Part shown: in pieces, positions 1 to 7,644 of the stretch
Position numbering within the stretch: the stretch's first letter is position 1
How the letters are laid out: every line of letters starts with the position of its first letter
From: Bacteriovoracaceae bacterium
Lineage (GTDB): Bacteria; Bdellovibrionota; Bacteriovoracia; Bacteriovoracales; Bacteriovoracaceae
Reading direction: 5' to 3'
Assembly (NCBI GenBank): GCA_023151145.1
Contig: JAKLJM010000019.1
Coordinates: 1-18,219, forward strand
DNA length: 18,219 nucleotides
Made by a program: the position numbers and the translations under genes
Notes under the pieces: model-generated
What the model saw: only the letters and a program-made list of their open reading frames with translations
Database searches by the model: none
Told to the model about the DNA's origin: nothing

Positions 1-1051
1 AAAAACTAGTTGAGCTAGCACCTGTAGTAATAGTTGGAGAGATCAAAGAATTTGAACAACTAGAATTGGTATAAGTATTAAAACCAGCACCACCAGAAAC
101 AGTAAAATTTAAATTACTAGAAACTACCGCCGAACTTAAAGCTGCATCTACCGATCTTACTATCACAGGACCTGAACATACACCCGTTGTAACTGAGCTA
201 GGTCCACTAAGCACTAGTTCTGTTGGGGGAATATTTATGATCGGTTGAACTTGAACACTAAAAAAAGCCGATTGAATTTCACTACCAATTGGTGAATCAA
301 TATTAAAATTCACATTTTCAGCTACGTTGTTTTTGTACGAAAATGAAATATAACTTGATCCAGATGGTAATAACAAATTTGAAATGGCGCCACCAATACA
401 ATTTGCACCACTGTAAAATGTTCCTCCTGATCCTTCACCACCAAGAGTAATAGAAAGGTTATTTGCACTAGTACGATTAACACCAAGTGTATTTTGTAAA
501 TTAACTACATAAGATCGGCATTGACCTGCTACGAGGGAAGTTGGACCAGATAACGAGAGCCTTAAGCTTTCTGTATTAGCTAGTGGATTTGTTACTGACA
601 AGATTAAACTAAAGGGCTTAACGAGATTACTAGCTTCACTAAGCTCATAGACATAGCTTTGGCTATTCGCTGTTTTCGCATATATTATTTTTGACATTAA
701 ATTTGAATTATAAACAAACGATGATGCTTGAGAAGTTAAACAATTACTATCTGAAAAAAGCAAACTTGAATTACCTTGAATAACTAAATTTAAATTTTCA
801 TTTATTGTTACTTGCTCGTTTAGATGATTCTTTAATGAAATAACTAGTGGTACACATTGATTTATTTCTATTACTGAGGGAACTTTTACATTTAAACTTT
901 TTGAAGTTGGCTCAACCGTTTCGGACACAGGATTTGAATTTTTACTTGCGGGGTTTCCACCTGTGGCAGTTAGAGTAGACATCTCTTTACATGATTGTGA
1001 TGCCATCATTAAAATGAATAATAAAAAAATATACGTAAATTTTTTATTCAT
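1..1051 (-). CDS. Putative lipoprotein with Ig-like repeats, C-terminus cut by window edge
   Basis: The minus strand is open from an ATG at 1051 to the window edge, about 350 codons with no stop, so the 3' end is missing. The protein starts MNKKF, then a hydrophobic stretch and a cysteine at residue 21 (context ASQSC, a weak lipobox), suggesting an exported, perhaps lipid-anchored protein. The rest is rich in Ser, Asn, Thr and Val. At least two ~100-residue units recur, each opening with a pattern like L-x-LSGP-[ST]-S, followed by G-x-C, then NL..T and a second YxSxxC-like cysteine. This looks like a series of Ig-like beta-sandwich domains, each with a Cys pair. I cannot name the family. It is probably a surface adhesin or structural protein. 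There is no clear Shine-Dalgarno before the start. Confidence 0.7.
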   Translation of the reverse strand, partial: MNKKFTYIFLLFILMMASQSCKEMSTLTATGGNPASKNSNPVSETVEPTSKSLNVKVPSVIEINQCVPLVISLKNHLNEQVTINENLNLVIQGNSSLLFSDSNCLTSQASSFVYNSNLMSKIIYAKTANSQSYVYELSEASNLVKPFSLILSVTNPLANTESLRLSLSGPTSLVAGQCRSYVVNLQNTLGVNRTSANNLSITLGGEGSGGTFYSGANCIGGAISNLLLPSGSSYISFSYKNNVAENVNFNIDSPIGSEIQSAFFSVQVQPIINIPPTELVLSGPSSVTTGVCSGPVIVRSVDAALSSAVVSSNLNFTVSGGAGFNTYTNSSCSNSLISPTITTGASSTSF

Positions 1052-1132
1052 AGCTATAACACCCAATCTTCATAATTAAGAAATCAAATAACTAATCGGA
1101 ATCTCTTTAGTATTCTATAGTGTAGCTAGATG

Positions 1133-1194
1133 TAATAATTGAAAGTGCTTTAAAACATTAAGATTAGAACATTAAGTGACTAATAATTGAAAGT
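1133..1194. repeat. 14-bp direct repeat in a gene-free stretch (1052-1286)
   Basis: TAATAATTGAAAGT occurs exactly at 1133-1146 and 1181-1194. A shorter AACATTAAG repeat lies between them. The 235-bp gap contains no ORF I can support. It is upstream of the minus-strand lipoprotein gene, so the repeats could be regulator sites, but AT-rich chance similarity is possible. A 6-bp inverted repeat (TCATAG/CTATGA, 1220-1240) also lies here without a T-tract. Confidence 0.35.
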
Positions 1195-1286
1195 TACAGT
1201 GCCAACAATTCATTGCAAATCATAGCCCTTACGTCTATGAAGTCGTGGAATTCAAGAAAAAAAATCCCGAGTAAAAATCTCCACTT

Positions 1287-1811
1287 CTAACGATCTAATT
1301 CAGTAAAGACACCAATTATTCGGTGAATGTTCGCGCCACTTTCGACAATAGTGATTTTATTCTCACCAACGTTCTCAAGAACACGGCCATTTTTTGAAAT
1401 CATTTTTTTCGCAATGGTTAGTAACATTGATTTTAAATCAGTTGTTTTAATTGCATATTCAAAAGTATAAAAATCAAAACTAAATTTTAAATTTTGAGCA
1501 TCAATTTTTGGAAATTGATAAGATTGAAATTCTTTGCGATCAAGTATGCGATAGTTTCCATCAGTTGTGGCCACACGAAATAAATTATTCTGTTCTAATA
1601 AATAGACAAACAACTGATCCGCATTGGCCGAGGTCATTTTAAATTGTGGTTCCATTTTTAAGGATTTTTTTTCAAACTTTCCTAAGTCGTATTTCACACT
1701 CGTTTGCATGCCGACGTACTCTGCGCAGGTTTTTAATTGCTTGCATTCGCCAAGGGCAAAAGAGTTAAAGGAAAAGATCCAACAAAAGGTAATAAATAAT
1801 GTTTTTTTCAT
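1287..1811 (-). CDS. Small exported protein resembling a secretin N-terminal domain
   Basis: 174 residues. Residues 1-19 are a signal peptide (MKK, hydrophobic core, SFA before the likely cleavage). The mature part has the look of secretin short domains (N0/N1, as in GspD or PilQ). It shows a TSANADQLFVYLLEQ segment, then strands around a RILDRKEF loop, then FEYAIKTTDLKSMLLTI followed by NKITIVESGANIHRIIGVFTELD, which matches the N1 rhythm of helix, strand, helix ending at an inter-domain partner helix. There is no beta-barrel region, so it is not a full secretin; it may be a periplasmic partner of one. The family call rests on pattern only. It is transcribed away from the rhodanese operon at 2009. 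Confidence 0.6.
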   Translation of the reverse strand: MKKTLFITFCWIFSFNSFALGECKQLKTCAEYVGMQTSVKYDLGKFEKKSLKMEPQFKMTSANADQLFVYLLEQNNLFRVATTDGNYRILDRKEFQSYQFPKIDAQNLKFSFDFYTFEYAIKTTDLKSMLLTIAKKMISKNGRVLENVGENKITIVESGANIHRIIGVFTELDR

Positions 1812-2008
1812 CCTTTTATTATTTGAGCGATTTACATTTACGTCAATAAGGGCAATTTACACGACTTCCAGAGTCAAAAGACTAAAAATTGGCCTTTGTC
1901 TTATCATCTTTTGCTTAAAATCACCCGATAACCACTTAACTTTTCCCCCTAAGTGAGTTAAAAAAAGCCTGATTTAGGCATCAAAAATATAAAAGAAAGA
2001 GGTTAAAT

Positions 2009-2332
2009 ATGATCAGCGAAATTAATGCAGAAGAGTTAAAAGCAAAATTAGATAAAAAAGATAATTTTGTCTTAGTCGACTGTCGTGAACTCGATGAATG
2101 GAGCGCAGGTCATGTTAAGGAAGCCACACTGGTTCCCCTTTCAGTTTTTGATGTTAAATATGCTGACGTCTTAAAAGACAAAAATGCTGAAGTCGTGATC
2201 ATTTGCCGCAGTGGCAGAAGAAGTATGAATGCTTGTATGTTTCTCCATAATCAAGGATTCGAAAATTTAGTCAACGTAGAGGGTGGAATTCTGGGCTGGA
2301 TGGAAAATGGATATCCAGTTACACAGGGGTAA
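2009..2332 (+). CDS. Rhodanese-like domain protein
   Basis: 107 residues, a single rhodanese domain of GlpE/PspE size. The active-site loop is CRSGRRS with the catalytic cysteine at residue 66. Other rhodanese hallmarks are VDCRELDEWSAGHV near residues 23-36 and GG(I)xGW near the end. It would carry a persulfide on Cys66 and transfer sulfane sulfur. It has no signal peptide, so it is cytoplasmic. A GAGG Shine-Dalgarno lies about 7 nt before the ATG. The stop is 3 bases before the nadA start, so the two are surely co-transcribed. With nadA (an Fe-S enzyme) and a cysteine desulfurase gene next to it, a role in sulfur supply for cluster assembly is a reasonable inference. Confidence 0.9.
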   Translation: MISEINAEELKAKLDKKDNFVLVDCRELDEWSAGHVKEATLVPLSVFDVKYADVLKDKNAEVVIICRSGRRSMNACMFLHNQGFENLVNVEGGILGWMENGYPVTQG

Positions 2333-2335
2333 AAG

Positions 2336-3451
2336 ATGTTAGATCTATTTAATGAAAATGATGAAAAAAATGATGAGTACAAACCAACCATCAGTGAACA
2401 AGAATTAAGTGATGCTGAAGTCTTAGTAGAGTTAAAATCTCTAAAAGAAAAATTAAAAGACCAAGTGGTTGTTGTCGGACATCATTATCAACAAGATGAT
2501 GTTATTTCCTTTGCCGACTACACTGGAGACTCACTTCAGTTAGCTCGTGAAGTAGCCAAACTAGATAAACCTTATATTATTTTCTGTGGTGTACATTTTA
2601 TGGCCGAAACGGCCGACATGCTCACTAAACCATCTCAAAAAGTGATTCTTCCTGATTTACGTGCTGGATGCTCTATGGCAGATATGGCCCACCGACATGA
2701 CATCGATAAAGCATGGGACTTCATGCTTAAATCAACGAAAGAAAAAATCGTACCTATCACTTACATAAACTGTGCTGCAACTTTAAAAGCTTTTGTAGGC
2801 GACAATGGCGGAGCTATTTGTACTTCTTCAAATGCAGAAAAAATTATTCAATGGGCTTTTTCTCAAGGTCAAAAACTCTTATTTTTTCCTGATCAACACT
2901 TAGGAAGAAATACATGTTTCAAAATGGGTATCCCCCTTTCTGAGATGGTAGTTTACAATCCCAACAAACCAAATGGCGGATTAACGGCTGAAGAAATTGA
3001 CCGTGCTAAAGTTATATTGTGGTACGGATACTGTTCTGTTCATCAAGGATTTACCAAAGATCAAGTTTATGCCGTAAAAAAGAAAGATCCAGAAATGACT
3101 GTCATCGTACATCCAGAATGTAGTTTTGACGTCGTTCAAGCAGCAGATGACAATGGATCAACTTCGTACATCATCGATAAAATAAAAAATGCACCCTCTG
3201 GATCAAAATTCGCCATTGGTACTGAAATTAATTTAGTCAATCGACTTGCTGCAGAATTTCCAGATAAAACAATAACTTCACTCTCTCCTTACCAGTGTCT
3301 TTGCACAACTATGTATAGGGTTCGACCAAGATGGCTGCTTGCCAGTTTCCGTGCAATTTTAGAGAATAAGCCGATAAACATTATTACTGTCCCCGAAGAG
3401 GTAAAGGCTCCTTCTCTTAAAGCACTAGAGAGAATGCTGGCCATAAAGTAA
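2336..3451 (+). CDS. nadA: Quinolinate synthase
   Basis: 371 residues; condenses iminoaspartate with dihydroxyacetone phosphate to quinolinate in NAD biosynthesis, using a [4Fe-4S] cluster. Visible NadA motifs are VVVGHHYQ (residues 45-52), DSLQLAR, FCGVHFMAETA (83-93), AGCSMAD (110-116), CTSSNA (162-167), PDQHLGR, WYGYCSVH (229-236), VHPEC and a CTTM near 323-326. By alignment from memory to E. coli NadA (C113, C200, C297), the cluster ligands would be C112, C233 and C323. It has a ~30-residue acidic N-terminal extension and a longer middle than E. coli NadA. No nadB or nadC lies in the window. The start is 3 nt after the rhodanese stop, so translation may be coupled. Confidence 0.95.
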   Translation: MLDLFNENDEKNDEYKPTISEQELSDAEVLVELKSLKEKLKDQVVVVGHHYQQDDVISFADYTGDSLQLAREVAKLDKPYIIFCGVHFMAETADMLTKPSQKVILPDLRAGCSMADMAHRHDIDKAWDFMLKSTKEKIVPITYINCAATLKAFVGDNGGAICTSSNAEKIIQWAFSQGQKLLFFPDQHLGRNTCFKMGIPLSEMVVYNPNKPNGGLTAEEIDRAKVILWYGYCSVHQGFTKDQVYAVKKKDPEMTVIVHPECSFDVVQAADDNGSTSYIIDKIKNAPSGSKFAIGTEINLVNRLAAEFPDKTITSLSPYQCLCTTMYRVRPRWLLASFRAILENKPINIITVPEEVKAPSLKALERMLAIK

Positions 3452-3474
3452 TCAATTTGAATTAGAGGTTTGAA

Positions 3475-4534
3475 ATGATTTACGCTGATTACAATGGTAG
3501 CGCGCCACTTACTCGTGAAGTTAAAGATTACTTGGTGAAACGCTTAGAAAAAGGGCCTTTTGCCAATCCCAATGCCATTCATTATTTGGGTTCAAAAACT
3601 TTAATGGGTATGGAAAATGCTCGTAGTGTTTGTGCCAAAATTCTTGGTGCTGACATTCCGCAAATTGTTTTTACTTCTGGTGCCACTGAAGGAATTACGA
3701 CTGTTTTTCATAGTGTTCTTTCTGGAATTAATCCTCTAGAAAATGCAAAAAATACGATCGTAACTTGTGGACTTGAGCATTCTGCCGTTATCAATACAGC
3801 TCAATATTATAAAACTTTAGGTTTTGATATTTATTGTATTCCTGTTCTTGAAAATGGTCAGATTGATTTAACTGCCTTTAAAACATATATGGATAATTTC
3901 CAATCAAAAGTGGCCATCGTTGCCATTATGGCCGCCAATAATGAAACGGGTGTTATTCAACCCTACAATGAAATCAATTCTATTTGTCAAAAATATAAAG
4001 TGCCATACCTTTGTGATACCACACAGTTCATTGGGAAAACTGACTTTCATTTTAAGAATTCACAAATTGATTACGCGGTTACAAGCGGACACAAACTTGG
4101 AGCGATGACAGGTACAGGAATTCTATTAGCTAAAGAACCAACGACCCTAAAAGCCCTTATCATTGGTGGTGGACAAGAAAAAGGTCACCGTGGCGGAACT
4201 CAAAACTATTTAGGAAATGAAACTCTAGCAGTAGCTCTTCATACACTCCCTGAATTATTAAAAAATATTCCAACTCTTTCAAAAAAACGTGATGAATTTG
4301 AAGCCAAAATAAAAGCCGCTCATCCAGAAGTGGTCATTATCGGAAAAAACTCACCTCGTTTAGCAACGACGACTTATAAGCAAGGTGTTAAAAGCCATGG
4401 GTGTAACTGATGAAGTTGGAAGAGGTGTTGTGAGAATTTCTCTGGGTCTTGGTGCTGATCTAGCAACTTATGATCAACTGGCCGACGCCCTCATAAAAGC
4501 CTATGACAAACTTAAAAAAGTTAAGAGCTATTAA
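3475..4534 (+). pseudogene. Cysteine desulfurase (NifS/IscS type), catalytic loop deleted and frameshifted
   Basis: The first frame (3475-4410, 311 residues) reads as a class V aminotransferase desulfurase: YADYNGSAP at the N-terminus, TSGATEGI, CGLEHSAV (PLP-stacking His), ANNETGVIQP, DTTQFIGK and the PLP-lysine segment TSGHKLGA, then RGGTQN. It ends abnormally after a TTTY segment. The expected C-terminus resumes in the +1 frame from about 4379 (SKVLKAMGV, then EVGRGVVRISLG) to a stop at 4532-4534, overlapping the next gene's start at 4503. By comparison with IscS, roughly 35-40 residues holding the SSGSAC-type catalytic cysteine are gone. The product should lack desulfurase activity. A good AGAGG ribosome site remains before the ATG. 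A nifS gene next to nadA is known from Bacillus, where it serves NadA's cluster. Confidence 0.85.
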
Positions 4535-5435
4535 TCTTTTCATTATACTTTTTTTTACACTAGGGCTCTTGTCGTGTGCAAGAGCTCCTCATAAATCACT
4601 TTTTACAGACAAAACCATCAATGAAAATAAAAGTCAGCATTTCCCTATTATTATTGTTTCTGATGACAATTTCACCTCACCAGTTTTATTGCAATACTTA
4701 GAACGAACAAAAAAAGAATTCCCCCAAACAAAATTCATCTTGTTGTTAACTGATAAATTTCAATCCACCCTTTTTCTGAATAATCAAAAAGCACTTAGCT
4801 TCTTTGATGCCTCTTTGATGACTTCACCTATTGCTTGGGAATACATACCTGAAATTTTACAAAAGAAACCTGTCATCAACTCACATATTTATGATCTAAG
4901 AAACGATGAACGATTCTTGGATTCAAAAACTTCTCCCTTCCTAAACATTGAGTCCGAAGGACAATCGGTCTTATTATTATCGTTTACAGATATTAAATTA
5001 TCCCCTCACCTCAACCCCACAGATGAAGATGAAGCATATCGTTTTGTGGCCATAGAACCTATGAATGCACTTTTGCGAGCGCGAAAGGAATTAAGAAAAA
5101 AACTTCCTCAATCTATTGGTTTTATCTCAACAGAAGATGATCGATTAAAGATTGAAGAAAGAAAACATGACTTCTTAAATTATACGGCACTACCGTTTTT
5201 AACAGCGGATTACTTTTTAGTTAAAAATAAAAAAATTCAATTATGTGAATGGTTTTACAAAGCAACTGATGACTGTTTTCAAAACACGACACTTAAACCA
5301 TTTGACCTGAGTGAAAACATCATACAAGATCGAGTTAAATTGTTAGAAAAAAATCAAGAACGAAAAGAAGCTACTTATATGGGAGAAGAAATACAATCCC
5401 AACCCCAATCCTTGACACCTTCAGCGACATACTAA
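4503..5435 (+). CDS. Putative lipoprotein of unknown function
   Basis: 310 residues. Residues 1-24 are a lipoprotein signal ending GLLSC, with the lipid-carrying cysteine at 25. The mature part opens with a PIIIVSDDNFTSP strand-loop and later has KFILLLTDKF and QSVLLLSFTDI, an alternating beta-alpha pattern that might be a degenerate hydrolase-like or periplasmic fold, but I see no metal or nucleophile motif. The last ~40 residues are charged and Gln/Ser-rich. It overlaps the end of the broken desulfurase gene by 32 bases, so it was probably the last gene of the operon. Its 3' end overlaps the convergent gene at 5421 by 15 bases. Family not recognised. Confidence 0.75.
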   Translation: MTNLKKLRAINLFIILFFTLGLLSCARAPHKSLFTDKTINENKSQHFPIIIVSDDNFTSPVLLQYLERTKKEFPQTKFILLLTDKFQSTLFLNNQKALSFFDASLMTSPIAWEYIPEILQKKPVINSHIYDLRNDERFLDSKTSPFLNIESEGQSVLLLSFTDIKLSPHLNPTDEDEAYRFVAIEPMNALLRARKELRKKLPQSIGFISTEDDRLKIEERKHDFLNYTALPFLTADYFLVKNKKIQLCEWFYKATDDCFQNTTLKPFDLSENIIQDRVKLLEKNQERKEATYMGEEIQSQPQSLTPSATY

Positions 5436-6305
5436 AATATTTTGCTCATTACAAATTGGTCTTAATTCTCCCTGGCAAAAACCAGCCTCACTATCATCGA
5501 CACATACTTCGGCTGGAGAAATTTCATGAACCAGATATCCAGCGGGACATGCAGGCTGTCCTTTTTCTCCGCAACGACTTTGCCCACAAAACTTAGATCC
5601 GCCCTGAGGACAGGCATAATCGACAACTTCATACCACCCAAAACGACAAAGATGACAAAGATTTTCCCCCACAGTCTCACAAGATTCATTAACTGTATGA
5701 CACCTTTTTGCGCTACCATTTAAAAAACTATCATTAATATTTCCAAGCTTTTGACTACTATTTTCATCAGAGCTTGCTAGTCTTAGGAATGGCAAACTTC
5801 CTGACAACTGAACAGGTGCTGCATAGGAAAAACTTTTCATAGTTTTAAAATGAGTCAGATAAAAATCGTATTGATAGTTTTTCTTAAAATGGGAAAATTT
5901 TATTAACAAAAGATCATTTTGTTTTTTTTCATTTAACACTAATTCTAAACTATCAATATTTTTTAAGACAAAATCACTTTCGACAATTTCAACACAGTCT
6001 TCATTTTTTTCTTTTTCTACAAACCATAACTCTCCTTTTTTCTCACGAAAAGGAACGGTATAGTAAAGACAAATCTTTTTTTCTAAATTTTTTTGACGAT
6101 CTAGAAAAACCCCTTCGAATATGACTGAAGGAATTCCCTTCGGTGTCTCAATGATCCCTTTATTTAAAGGACTTGATTGTACTTTGGAAACAGACAAAAG
6201 CTTAGGAAACAACTCATTGGCGAATTCAATAGGAGTAATCTCATTTTGCCAGACTGATGTGCAAGAAAACAAGATAGATAAAAAAAGGATTTTCAAAATA
6301 TTCAT
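5421..6305 (-). CDS. Lipoprotein with cysteine-rich C-terminal domain
   Basis: 294 residues. A short signal ends LFSC (Cys15). Residues ~25-195 form a mixed alpha/beta domain without a recognised motif. Residues 202-293 carry twelve cysteines in patterns such as CxxxxxxC, CHLC and CGQSRC, resembling a disulfide-knotted extracellular domain; the many cysteines fit an exported location. It is the second gene of a minus-strand pair: its ATG shares one base with the stop of the 6305-7585 gene (TAATG), indicating translational coupling. The two probably act together in the envelope. Function unknown. Confidence 0.75.
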   Translation of the reverse strand: MNILKILFLSILFSCTSVWQNEITPIEFANELFPKLLSVSKVQSSPLNKGIIETPKGIPSVIFEGVFLDRQKNLEKKICLYYTVPFREKKGELWFVEKEKNEDCVEIVESDFVLKNIDSLELVLNEKKQNDLLLIKFSHFKKNYQYDFYLTHFKTMKSFSYAAPVQLSGSLPFLRLASSDENSSQKLGNINDSFLNGSAKRCHTVNESCETVGENLCHLCRFGWYEVVDYACPQGGSKFCGQSRCGEKGQPACPAGYLVHEISPAEVCVDDSEAGFCQGELRPICNEQNILVCR

Positions 6306-7585
6306 TATTCTTTACCTAGTATTTGTTGAACACAACGAAATCCAATCTCTAATTCTTTTCCAGAAAATTCCGCGGGAATTTGTTCAACATTTTTATCTTC
6401 TTCAAAAACACGAAAATGAGCTATTTTATGTCCTTCACCATCCCAGAAAATTCTTTTTGCCAACTTATTCCATTCAGAAAAGACTGAAAAATATTTTGAA
6501 GATGTTCTTAAATTCTCTTCTTCATTTAATGGATTGTGAAGATATTCAAAAGGTCCTCCCATAACTTGCAACAATCCAGACCAAGATGGTTCGTCTCCAT
6601 AATTTAATGTTGGAAATTTTTCAGCACATTCTTTTCCAAATAACAGTCGACAGTTTTGAGGCGTTAACAAATCTTCTTTTTTCTTTTTAGCCAAACTTAC
6701 CCATGCTTCTGAATTTTTCTTGACCCAATAATATGAACCACGCTCGAAGGTATTGGCTTGTTTATTTCTCAAATCAAAAGGAATAAAAGTTGCTGCATCC
6801 ATCAAATGGGCCATCATGATTTGTTTTCCAACAAATGAACAGTAAGCATGCATTTCATTTTTCTTCAAATGAACAACTGGCTGAAAAAACTTTTTATGAT
6901 CAATAATAGGCTTAAGATGAGAATAATTTTTAGAGTCGTTCTCTCTCCAATCATTATAGTCTTTTACTGTCACAAGAAATTTATCTAAAAAGAAATTTTT
7001 ATGATAGGTATCGAATGTTATTTCTAAACTTTTATCACTCTGATTTTCACCATAAGCAAAAAATCGTTCGTCCAAATAAACTTGATGACATCGATCTTCT
7101 AAATTAACTATCAAGTCACTTTTTCGATTGGACATCAGTTTAACTTGTATAGTTTTCCCAGTGACATTGATATCTTCCGAAGTTGAAGGAAAAAGAATTT
7201 TGTAGAACTGATTTTTACCAAACTTCAATTCGAAATCTATTTTCAAAGAATTTTTTTCGAAGATTGATTTGTTTTTTGTCTTTAGATATTGCTGATAGCA
7301 CTGCAAAATCTCTGAAGAACAAGCCAGCTTAAATCCATCTTTTTCACTCAAGTTGTATTCCTTTAAACAATCTTGTGAAAACAATGGCCACAGTTTGTGA
7401 GATTCAGGATCACGAAATAATGACTCTACTTCTTTAGCTGCTTCAATAAGTGCTATTTTTTCAGCATAATCTAACTCTAATTGAGCATCATCACGTTTGT
7501 CTGACCAAAACACTCCGACATACCCAGTAATTAGGATAACTCCAACTAATAGTCCAATAATTCCATATCTCAACTTTGATTTCAT
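6305..7585 (-). CDS. Membrane-anchored protein with FGE/SUMF1-like domain
   Basis: 426 residues. Residues 7-27 form one N-terminal transmembrane helix, with the rest probably periplasmic. Residues ~195-420 follow the formylglycine-generating-enzyme (FGE-sulfatase, C-type-lectin-like) order: FFLDKFLVTVKDYNDW (198-213), PVVHLKKNEMHAYCSFVGKQ (236-255, matching the usual VSW..A.AYC.W.GKR), MDAATF (262-267), GLLQVMGGPFEYL (337-349, matching GL.DM.GNVWEW) and the terminal GFR (415-417). Several consensus residues are replaced and I do not see the catalytic cysteine pair of true FGE, so a binding or scaffold role is likelier than sulfatase activation. It is first in a coupled pair with the Cys-rich lipoprotein and divergent from prkA. 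Confidence 0.7.
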   Translation of the reverse strand: MKSKLRYGIIGLLVGVILITGYVGVFWSDKRDDAQLELDYAEKIALIEAAKEVESLFRDPESHKLWPLFSQDCLKEYNLSEKDGFKLACSSEILQCYQQYLKTKNKSIFEKNSLKIDFELKFGKNQFYKILFPSTSEDINVTGKTIQVKLMSNRKSDLIVNLEDRCHQVYLDERFFAYGENQSDKSLEITFDTYHKNFFLDKFLVTVKDYNDWRENDSKNYSHLKPIIDHKKFFQPVVHLKKNEMHAYCSFVGKQIMMAHLMDAATFIPFDLRNKQANTFERGSYYWVKKNSEAWVSLAKKKKEDLLTPQNCRLLFGKECAEKFPTLNYGDEPSWSGLLQVMGGPFEYLHNPLNEEENLRTSSKYFSVFSEWNKLAKRIFWDGEGHKIAHFRVFEEDKNVEQIPAEFSGKELEIGFRCVQQILGKE

Positions 7586-7644
7586 TTATCTCTCTCTGGG
7601 TTTACAATTATAAGTGAGTCAGTGCAATTTTCAAAGGACAGAAA

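Noticed and set aside
1624..1956. Plus-strand ORF opposite the secretin-like gene
   Set aside because: Antisense to a gene with a signal peptide and coherent domain pattern; its own product has no recognisable features.
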